Shown: one piece after another, positions 1 through 5,345 of the stretch
Position numbering within the stretch: position 1 is the stretch's first letter
Layout of the letters: every line of letters starts with the position of its first letter
Origin: an uncultured Prevotella sp.
GTDB lineage: Bacteria > Bacteroidota > Bacteroidia > Bacteroidales > Bacteroidaceae
Length of the DNA: 19,719 nucleotides
NCBI GenBank assembly: GCA_900552675.1
Contig: USAI01000040.1
Span: 1 to 19,719, forward strand
Reading direction: 5' to 3'
Program-made: the position numbers and the translations under genes
Notes under the pieces: generated by a model
Seen by the model: the letters and a program-made list of their open reading frames with translations, nothing else
What the model was told of the DNA's origin: nothing
The model's database searches: none

Positions 1-344
1 TATAGCTGAAGGAAAGCTTTGAGACCGTCAGGTAAATTATTTGTATCAAAAGTGTCGTTTGTTGAATAGCCTACAATGTCGGGCATACGGTCATCGCCAG
101 CCACAATGACATAGCCTTTGCCTTGCGTGCCAGAGAACACATAGAAACTCTCGTCGGCAGTTTTTTGCTGACGATTTGTGCTTATCATGCTTCGTTTGAT
201 ACTTTTTGATGCAGATGTGATGTCTACACCAAGCGTTGTTGCCTTGTTTAAGGCTATCGCTCGAGCTTGATTTAGCGAGCGTGGTGCTGCGTTGATGGAT
301 AATACCATCATGAGCATTAATAGATTTAAGTAGATTCTGTTCAT
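1..344 (-). CDS. C10-family (streptopain-like) cysteine protease, N-terminal prodomain, partial
   Basis: The reading frame starts at the ATG complementary to 342-344 and runs off the left edge, so only about 114 residues are visible. It opens with a signal peptide (MNRIYLNLLMLMMVLSINA, then APRSLNQARAIA). The next part resembles the Spi/streptopain prodomain: a basic stretch, then FYVFSGTQGKGYVIVAGDDR, then PDIVGYSTNDTFD and NLPDGLKAFL. This F/YYVF...GFVIVSADDR...VLGY...F...NLP pattern is typical of the propeptide of secreted C10 peptidases such as SpeB and Prevotella interpain. The catalytic Cys/His domain would lie outside the window, so protease activity is inferred. A TAnnTTTG box at 406-413 gives a leader of roughly 55 nt. 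A stand-alone inhibitor made only of the prodomain is possible. Confidence 0.72.
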   Translation of the reverse strand, partial: MNRIYLNLLMLMMVLSINAAPRSLNQARAIALNKATTLGVDITSASKSIKRSMISTNRQQKTADESFYVFSGTQGKGYVIVAGDDRMPDIVGYSTNDTFDTNNLPDGLKAFLQL

Positions 345-405
345 ATTATTGGTAATTAAATGGTTAATTCGGCGTGAACACAAAGAATAAGGTTTATTCT
401 GTTGC

Positions 406-413
406 CAAAGATA
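406..413 (-). promoter_or_regulatory. Bacteroidota-type -7 box for the C10 protease gene
   Basis: Read on the minus strand the bases are TATCTTTG, followed by GC, matching the Bacteroidota -7 consensus TAnnTTTG. A TTTG lies upstream across an A-rich run, closer than the usual -33 spacing, so the -33 assignment is weak. The box is about 60 nt upstream of the start codon. Confidence 0.5.
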
Positions 414-564
414 AGTTTTTTTTTGATACAAACCTATTTCTGATGCGACAAATTAACATTTTTATTGAAAATCATCAAATAAAGTGAACTTTTAATTCTT
501 TACCAATGTAGCAGATTAGTAGCGAGGTATAAAGTATATGACTTGAGAAAAAATATATTTATAG
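414..564. other. AT-rich intergenic stretch without recognised gene
   Basis: This lies between the C10 protease promoter and the inverted-repeat element behind the porin gene. I see no convincing reading frame, RNA gene or further promoter box in it. Confidence 0.5.
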
Positions 565-639
565 TTCTTAATTCATAATTCACAATGGGGCTAACGCCAT
601 ACAGTGCGTCTCAAATCATTATGAATTATGAATTAAGAA
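565..639. repeat. Inverted-repeat element (MITE-like) at the porin 3' end
   Basis: Arms 565-582 (ttcttaattcataattca) and 622-639 (tgaattatgaattaagaa) are perfect 18-bp reverse complements. The pairing extends to 23 bp (565-587 with 617-639) with one mismatch, which is a G-U pair in a minus-strand transcript. The central part is 29 bases of mixed composition. A further partial copy of the arm unit (attatgaatta) follows the right arm at 639-649 and overlaps the porin stop codon. It could be a small mobile palindromic element or the 3' fold of the porin mRNA. The arms are AT-rich with no T-tract, so it is not a classic terminator. Confidence 0.7.
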
Positions 640-646
640 TTATGAA

Positions 647-1753
647 TTAAAATCTTGTCATCACCTCCACTACAATTTTGTCGCGCTCTGATGGCTTGGC
701 GATAGCGCCTGAGCGATAGAAATATTTTTCAAAGTTTAGGCGAATGTCGCTCACAAAAGGTTTGGCAAAGCTGAAGGTGAGGCCTCCTGTGAGGCGCGAA
801 CGCTTATAGTCGGAAATCTTCAGTACGCCGTTCTCGTTTTTCTCGCCGTCGAGGTATCGGTAGCCATCGCTGTGGTCAGACATAAAGTCGTAGCGCACCA
901 GTGGTGTGATATATTTCAGTGCGCCGCTGCCCATACGTATGTCGTAGCTGGCAAACACGTCGGCGGCATGCACACTGCTAAATGCCTCGTGGCTGTAGTG
1001 CTTATACAGATATTCGGCTTCGAGGTGCCAGCCGTGGCTATGATAATAGGTGGCGGCATCGTACATCATGATGCCAATGTGGTCGGGGCGTATCTTCTGC
1101 ATGCTGAGCGTAACGTTGAAGCCGTGGGGAAGAAATACTTGCGCCTTGGCCGAGAAGTTTACCGACTTTGTCCAATAGTCTTTCTGCCCCGTCAGACCGC
1201 TGCCGTTGAATAGGCCCGCCTCAAGAATAATGGGCACGCCCACATTCATCTTATACGACATGGCGGCACCCACGTCGCGCACATTGCCCACTTGTTTGGC
1301 AATGAACGAGCGGTTTGCAAAATATTGCTGGTGAGGCGAGCGGTGGGCGTCGACGGTGAAGGGCACACGCATCTGACCAATGGTAATGGCCCATGCCTGT
1401 GTGGGGCGTAGGCGAGTGTAGGCATCAAGCATCTTGATAGCGCCCTCGTCGCACAGGTCAATCTCGGCCTTGTATGATATCTGTGGCGTGATGTTGCCAT
1501 CGATGCTTACGCGAGCGTTGCGCACTTCAAAGCGTCCTTCGCCCTCTTCCGTTTGATATTCATATTTGCTGCGCACCGTACCGTGCACAGCAGGTAGCGA
1601 TATTGTTTTTTCAGTGTCTTTCTTCTCAACATTGTTTTCTTGTGCTTGTGCTGTGAGTGGTGCCCATAGGCATGTGGCCCACAACAAAGCAACGGCGCTT
1701 GAACCAATGGTGTTCTGCAATAATCTTCTGATAACGTTCTGTGAAAGTGTCAT
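647..1753 (-). CDS. Porin_O_P family outer-membrane porin (phosphate-selective porin O/P type)
   Basis: The product is 368 residues. A basic N-terminus and hydrophobic stretch ending TAQAQ near residue 38 form a signal peptide. From about residue 56 the sequence has the look of Porin_O_P (OprO/OprP) proteins: GRFEVRNARVSIDGNITPQI, SYKAEIDL, then ITIGQMRVPF and a VGNVRDVGAAMSY segment, with alternating amphipathic strands. It ends MTRF, a C-terminal aromatic residue as needed for BAM-dependent outer-membrane insertion. The role is presumably diffusion of anions or small solutes; in Bacteroidota this family is broad, so phosphate selectivity cannot be claimed. It stands alone, with its own promoter box at 1814-1821 and an inverted-repeat element overlapping its 3' end. 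Confidence 0.82.
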   Translation of the reverse strand: MTLSQNVIRRLLQNTIGSSAVALLWATCLWAPLTAQAQENNVEKKDTEKTISLPAVHGTVRSKYEYQTEEGEGRFEVRNARVSIDGNITPQISYKAEIDLCDEGAIKMLDAYTRLRPTQAWAITIGQMRVPFTVDAHRSPHQQYFANRSFIAKQVGNVRDVGAAMSYKMNVGVPIILEAGLFNGSGLTGQKDYWTKSVNFSAKAQVFLPHGFNVTLSMQKIRPDHIGIMMYDAATYYHSHGWHLEAEYLYKHYSHEAFSSVHAADVFASYDIRMGSGALKYITPLVRYDFMSDHSDGYRYLDGEKNENGVLKISDYKRSRLTGGLTFSFAKPFVSDIRLNFEKYFYRSGAIAKPSERDKIVVEVMTRF

Positions 1754-1813
1754 GTCGTTGTAAATATTCGTTACGTTTTTTTATTCTGTTCTTACGTATA
1801 TATGTTACAGCGG

Positions 1814-1821
1814 CAAAGGTA
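1814..1821 (-). promoter_or_regulatory. -7 box for the porin gene
   Basis: On the minus strand this reads TACCTTTG followed by C, matching TAnnTTTG. It is about 60 nt upstream of the porin ATG. I found no clear -33 TTG at the usual distance. A small palindrome ctgtgtcacag (1841-1851) lies where an upstream regulator could bind. Confidence 0.5.
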
Positions 1822-1926
1822 CGCCCATCGTTTTAAAAACCTGTGTCACAGATGTTACAATATGGTTATCATCCTTCTACATCCTATCTATTTGTAAAAA
1901 TAGGCTGTAAGAATATATACTTTTTA

Positions 1927-2026
1927 TTAGTTATACTTAAAACTTTTAGCGGTTTCAGTAATTTTATTAAGTATACCAAACAAAAACTATGGAAACCATG
2001 CGTTTGTTAGTTATACTTAACAAACG
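1927..2026. promoter_or_regulatory. Repeated and palindromic motifs upstream of the porin promoter (possible operator cluster)
   Basis: The 14-mer ttagttatacttaa occurs exactly at 1927-1940 and 2007-2020, 80 bp apart. Between them ttaagtata (1967-1974 region) is its inverse. The second copy sits inside a larger palindrome with 9-bp perfect arms, cgtttgtta (2001-2009) and taacaaacg (2018-2026). A further small palindrome, atggaaaccat, is at 1989-1999. Such spaced dyads suggest a DNA-binding protein site, but which gene it would control is unclear; the porin (transcribed leftward) is the nearest downstream target. Confidence 0.4.
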
Positions 2027-2057
2027 GGGTGGCGAAATAGAAGAAGTGGGGTGATTT

Positions 2058-2189
2058 ATCAAAATTATTGAAGCAAATAGTCAAAAGCATTGATGCTGAT
2101 GGGTGAAAGCATGGATGTAATTAGTCAAAAGCATTGATACTAAAAAGTCAAAGTATTAGGAAAATTGGACGAAAGCATTGAAAAGTCGT
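2058..2189. repeat. 22-bp-period tandem array, block A (6 degenerate units)
   Basis: Units begin at 2058, 2080, 2102, 2124, 2146 and 2168, exactly 22 bp apart. The shared core is gtcaaaagcattga at the start of each unit (best in 2080 and 2124; weaker in 2058, 2102, 2146 and 2168). The rest of each unit varies. The period is not a multiple of three and no convincing protein is encoded. Block A is followed directly by block B, which has the same period but an unrelated core. Confidence 0.75.
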
Positions 2190-2282
2190 CTCGTAACGGT
2201 CGATGCGCGTGTTCATAACGGTCGTTGCTCATGTTCACAACGGTCGTTGCTCGTGTTCACAACGGTCGGTGTGAGACGACTT
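2183..2282. repeat. 10-bp inverted repeat framing block B
   Basis: The bases aagtcgtctc at 2183-2192 and gagacgactt at 2273-2282 are perfect reverse complements. They flank the second repeat block almost exactly, as if block B were a discrete insert or the loop of a large hairpin. Confidence 0.7.
2195..2271. repeat. 22-bp-period tandem array, block B (3.5 units)
   Basis: Units begin at 2195, 2217, 2239 and 2261 (the last partial). The core is aacggtcgttgctc followed by a gtgttcac-type end. Units 2 and 3 differ at one position, making this the best conserved block. It shares the 22-bp period of blocks A and C but not their sequence. Confidence 0.85.
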
Positions 2283-2287
2283 GTCCG

Positions 2288-2397
2288 TGGGTTTCATGCA
2301 ACAATGTGCTGGGTTTTAGACAACGTTGGCCTGGGTTTTACGCATCAATGCGCTGGGTTTTATCTCATTTCAACCTGGGTTTTGTTTCATATTAAGT
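2288..2397. repeat. 22-bp-period tandem array, block C (5 units)
   Basis: Units begin at 2288, 2310, 2332, 2354 and 2376, exactly 22 bp apart. Each opens with tgggttt, in most units tgggtttta or a close variant. The remaining bases differ between units; some form short palindromes (for example caacgttg, or cgcat/atgcg arms). The block ends 24 bp from the stop codon of the convergently read regulator gene. The same tgggtttta core recurs on the opposite strand in the second array at 18358-18511. Confidence 0.85.
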
Positions 2398-2421
2398 GGT
2401 TGTCGCTTCTTTTGTAGCCCT

Positions 2422-4977
2422 TTATTTTTCCTTTCCTTCGCCATACATTTTCTTGTACGTTTCGTTGTAGTGTATGATGGCGTCTTGCAGTTCCATGGTT
2501 TTTCCCAGGCGTTTCAATACACGTGTTTGAGTGTGGAAGGCCGTTTCGTTTGTGGGGTCGATGTAGAAGATGCATTTTATGCAGTGTAGGGCCGACGTAT
2601 AGTCAGATTGTTCTACCGCTGCGTTCATGAGTGTAGTGAGCGGTTTGAGCAACAACTGTTCGGTGTTCGACTTAAAGGTGTCGAGCACAGGAGTGTCTAT
2701 GAGGGCGAGAAATTTTCCGCGACACACAATGTCGAGTATTGCCGAGCGACGCTCATACAGACTGGTGGAGTCGTCGTTCAGTAGGTTGAGCAGCGAGAGG
2801 TAATCGCAATGAAAGTCGGGCTCGGTACGTAACTCGTTATGGCTGGTGGGCAGGATGTTTAGCTTAAACTTTCCGGCTTCGTACACCAGCGTCACACCTT
2901 CAAACTCTTTCAGTGCACGACGTAGGTGGTTGATAGCCACGCTCTTCGAGTTTTTAATCTTTTCAGGCGTCTTGTCGCCCCACATCTCGTAGCCCAGTTG
3001 TTGCGACGAGATGCCCCCTTCGGCGCTGTGCTGAAGGATGAGGCAGAAGAGCACACGCAGCTTGTCGGTAAACAGGTGGCTTATGTCGCACCCATTGCGT
3101 CCACAGGCAGTAAAGTGTCCGAAGAGGTATATGGTGTTGGGCTGTATGCCTTCGGCTTCAGGCTTACTATTGTCGGTTACGATGATGCGTGGGTGGCGCC
3201 TTCTATTAAATAGCCATACGCCAGCGCCCACCACGGCTATAAGAAAGCCCGATGCGTAGGGTAGCCATGGCGTGCGCTTTTGGTCGCACCCATAATTGTT
3301 AAACACCGCTTCGGTAATAGCGGGCGCGTTGATGCTGTAGGCGCGCAAGGTGTTGTGGTGCTCGTCTTTATATTCGTGCACGGTTACGATAAAGCGGTGC
3401 AGCAGTGCGTCGTAGTAGAGCGATGTTTCAGTTTCGATACGGTCGGGGTGTATTAGTATAGAGTCGCCAAGTTGACAGAAATGTCCGTCGCGTAACGAGA
3501 AACGGTAGAGGTGAATGTACGAGTTTGACTTAAACTCAGAATAACCAATGGTGTAGAAACTGTCGCGTGTAAGCACCATCGATTTTGAGAACACGATATC
3601 GCGGTAGTGTTTCCAGTCAATGTTCCACACCTTTTCTACACGGTTTGTGCGTGTGTCGTAGCGGTGAAGGTCGTAGAAGAAGCGGCGTCCCACCGTTTGG
3701 TCGCCCGACTCGTTTCCCATGCCGCCAAAGATGTAGGCATAGCGTTGGCCATCATAGCCCATCGATAAAAAATAGCGTGGGAAGCGTTCGCCCTGCACCT
3801 CGTTTAGCATGTGCCAATGGTGGTCAGAAACATTGTAACTGTAAAAGCGTGAGCTGTATTGCATGTTAGCAAAACCGCCATAAATGATAAATTGTTGTGT
3901 GTCGGGGCGATAGAAAGATCCGTGGTGGTGCATCTGCCCCTCGTTTATCTGTACGGTGCTCTCAGTGCTCCACTGGTAGGTGTCGAGGTTGAGGCTGGCC
4001 ACTGAAGGTTCTGCCTCGGTTTTCTTCTCTCTAAAAGCCTCGTAACTGTATAGCTTGTGGTGAGAGGGATCGATAAAGTTGGTACCAAGGTACAATTTTA
4101 CTGGGCAAGGTTGTGCAAACGGTTGTCGCTGCGTAGCACCTGTTACCACATTATAAATATATAAGGAATCGTTGTTATAGTAAAGCAGTTGGTGGTTAGG
4201 AACAAAAAAGTTATGACCCGCAGGAGTGTCTGACTTCCATGATAAGAGTGGCGTCCAGTGGTAATGATCGTTCAAGAGCCAATAGGGCGAGTTGACAATG
4301 CCTACGGTGTGGTGTTGTTCATCAAGCACAGTTGTGCCAGACGTTTGTTTTAAAGGAAAGCGCCAGCGACTATTGGCATCACTCACCACTAGGTTGCGCA
4401 TGGCAAACGAAGGTACATCGATAAGATAATCGCTTCGTCCGAACACAATGCTGGCTTGAATGACACGTGGCAAGCTGTTTTTGCCTGTGGGCAGCGTGGT
4501 GCTTTTTTGTTCGCCATCAATGCTCATGCTGATGGTTTGCTGCTTCATGTTGAAACTGATGTGCACCTTAAACCACTGCTTCAGCATAAGCTTTTGTCGG
4601 TTAAACGGTATCTTGATGAGGCCTTTATAACCCTCGCGGTTTAGTTCAAAATAGTCGTTGCCACGCCCATCATAAAACACATTAAATATTTTATTGTCGG
4701 TTTTATCAATCACGCGCACAATATATCCCACCTCTTCGCGATAGGGCAGACGCATGTCGAACGAGATGTCGAGCCGTTCAGAAAACTGTTCTTCATGCTC
4801 GCCAAACACGTTGTATGAGGTGCGCTTTTCGATAGAGTTGGCTGGGTTCTGAAAGGCCAGACCGCCCACCTTGGCCTGTAGGGGTGCTGGCAAAAGCATG
4901 AACAGGGTGGCAATGAGCACAAAAAGGTGTGTAGCGGGGCGCTGGTATATGGTGTGTATGTGGTTTTTCGTGTGCAT
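2422..4977 (-). CDS. Membrane-anchored one-component regulator: ConA/kelch-like periplasmic sensor, TM helix, SARP/OmpR-type winged helix
   Basis: The product is 851 residues. A signal peptide or anchor lies at residues 12-36. Residues about 55-200 look like a laminin-G/concanavalin-type beta sandwich (ISFDMRLPY, VRVIDKTDN, FKVHISFNM). Residues about 255-545 hold kelch-like repeats (IIYGGF..., AYIFGGMGNE...). A single TM helix at about 569-590 (SGFLIAVVGAGVWLF) is followed by basic NRRRHPR, placing the C-terminus in the cytoplasm. Residues about 612-706 match an OmpR/SARP winged helix (DKLRVLFCLIL, SSQQLGYEMWGDK, NHLRRALKEFEGVTLVYEAGKFKL). The last 135 residues are a helical, TPR/BTAD-like domain. 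No kinase, receiver or AraC domain is present, so it is not a classical HTCS. It is divergent from the mannan PUL operon and is its likely activator, sensing periplasmic oligosaccharide. The start is supported by a promoter about 25 nt upstream. Confidence 0.8.
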   Translation of the reverse strand: MHTKNHIHTIYQRPATHLFVLIATLFMLLPAPLQAKVGGLAFQNPANSIEKRTSYNVFGEHEEQFSERLDISFDMRLPYREEVGYIVRVIDKTDNKIFNVFYDGRGNDYFELNREGYKGLIKIPFNRQKLMLKQWFKVHISFNMKQQTISMSIDGEQKSTTLPTGKNSLPRVIQASIVFGRSDYLIDVPSFAMRNLVVSDANSRWRFPLKQTSGTTVLDEQHHTVGIVNSPYWLLNDHYHWTPLLSWKSDTPAGHNFFVPNHQLLYYNNDSLYIYNVVTGATQRQPFAQPCPVKLYLGTNFIDPSHHKLYSYEAFREKKTEAEPSVASLNLDTYQWSTESTVQINEGQMHHHGSFYRPDTQQFIIYGGFANMQYSSRFYSYNVSDHHWHMLNEVQGERFPRYFLSMGYDGQRYAYIFGGMGNESGDQTVGRRFFYDLHRYDTRTNRVEKVWNIDWKHYRDIVFSKSMVLTRDSFYTIGYSEFKSNSYIHLYRFSLRDGHFCQLGDSILIHPDRIETETSLYYDALLHRFIVTVHEYKDEHHNTLRAYSINAPAITEAVFNNYGCDQKRTPWLPYASGFLIAVVGAGVWLFNRRRHPRIIVTDNSKPEAEGIQPNTIYLFGHFTACGRNGCDISHLFTDKLRVLFCLILQHSAEGGISSQQLGYEMWGDKTPEKIKNSKSVAINHLRRALKEFEGVTLVYEAGKFKLNILPTSHNELRTEPDFHCDYLSLLNLLNDDSTSLYERRSAILDIVCRGKFLALIDTPVLDTFKSNTEQLLLKPLTTLMNAAVEQSDYTSALHCIKCIFYIDPTNETAFHTQTRVLKRLGKTMELQDAIIHYNETYKKMYGEGKEK

Positions 4978-5002
4978 AGGTGCGACATTGTTTTAGTAGT
5001 TG

Positions 5003-5032
5003 CAAAGGTATAAAAAATGTTGTATCGTGCAA
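5003..5032 (-). promoter_or_regulatory. Promoter of the membrane-anchored regulator
   Basis: On the minus strand a TTG (-33) at 5030-5032 is followed after 19 nt by TACCTTTG (-7) at 5003-5010. Both sequence and spacing fit the Bacteroidota primary sigma factor. The start codon lies only about 25 nt downstream of the box, implying a very short leader. Confidence 0.65.
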
Positions 5033-5078
5033 GTGATAGCCTGTTTTAATTGTAAAAAGATGATTAAAAAGCCCTTTT

Positions 5079-5180
5079 AATGGGGTTAAATGGGGATAAT
5101 AAAGGGTTAAAACCACTTTTTATGGGTTATTTTATGGGCAGATTAATGGTTTTTATCCGAAATTAACCGCTAAATAACCC
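5079..5180. promoter_or_regulatory. Helically spaced GGG motifs in the divergent regulator/PUL promoter region (putative operator)
   Basis: In an AT-rich background, GG(G/T) triplets within t(a/t)aaTGGG-like motifs start at 5082, 5092, 5104, 5124, 5136 and 5148. The spacings are 10, 12, 20, 12 and 12 bp, close to one or two helical turns. A complementary pair, gggttattt (5124-5132) and aaataaccc (5172-5180), ends just before the PUL -33 element. Known SARP activators bind short direct repeats spaced by 11 or 22 bp upstream of the promoter, so this is a plausible site for the divergently encoded regulator. Binding is an inference. Confidence 0.45.
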
Positions 5181-5182
5181 AA

Positions 5183-5209
5183 TTGTTAATATATGGTAAC
5201 GTATCTTTG
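5183..5209 (+). promoter_or_regulatory. Promoter of the PUL operon
   Basis: TTG at 5183-5185 and TATCTTTG at 5202-5209 match the -33 and -7 elements of Bacteroidota promoters, though the 16-nt gap is slightly short. The leader to the first ATG is about 130 nt. It contains a near-repeat, ctgcatgttgat (5266-5277) and ctgcacgttgat (5288-5299), with starts 22 bp apart. Confidence 0.6.
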
Positions 5210-5345
5210 CCACCGTAAAATGTAAAACCTAAATAGCATGTTTATGTTTTTCTAAGTCGTTACTACTGCATGTTGATATGTTTATCGCTGCACGTTGATG
5301 ATGGATAAACTGAATAATAACAAACCTACTAAATAAATAAAAACT

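Noticed and set aside
565..639. Classic rho-independent terminator of the porin gene
   Set aside because: The stem is AT-rich and lacks a following U tract in the minus direction, so it is reported as a palindromic element.
872..1213. Plus-strand frame opposite the porin gene
   Set aside because: It is an antisense shadow of a well-supported porin; the translated product resembles no family.
2058..2397. CRISPR array
   Set aside because: The whole unit is just 22 bp, far below repeat plus spacer length, there are no separate spacers, and no cas genes are in the window.
2178..2417. Small plus-strand open reading frames over the repeat array
   Set aside because: They run through non-coding repeats with a period not divisible by three, have no recognisable domain and no promoter.
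2422..4977. Hybrid two-component sensor (HTCS) identity of the PUL regulator
   Set aside because: No histidine kinase, ATPase, receiver or AraC domain is present; the C-terminal half is a winged helix plus helical domain.
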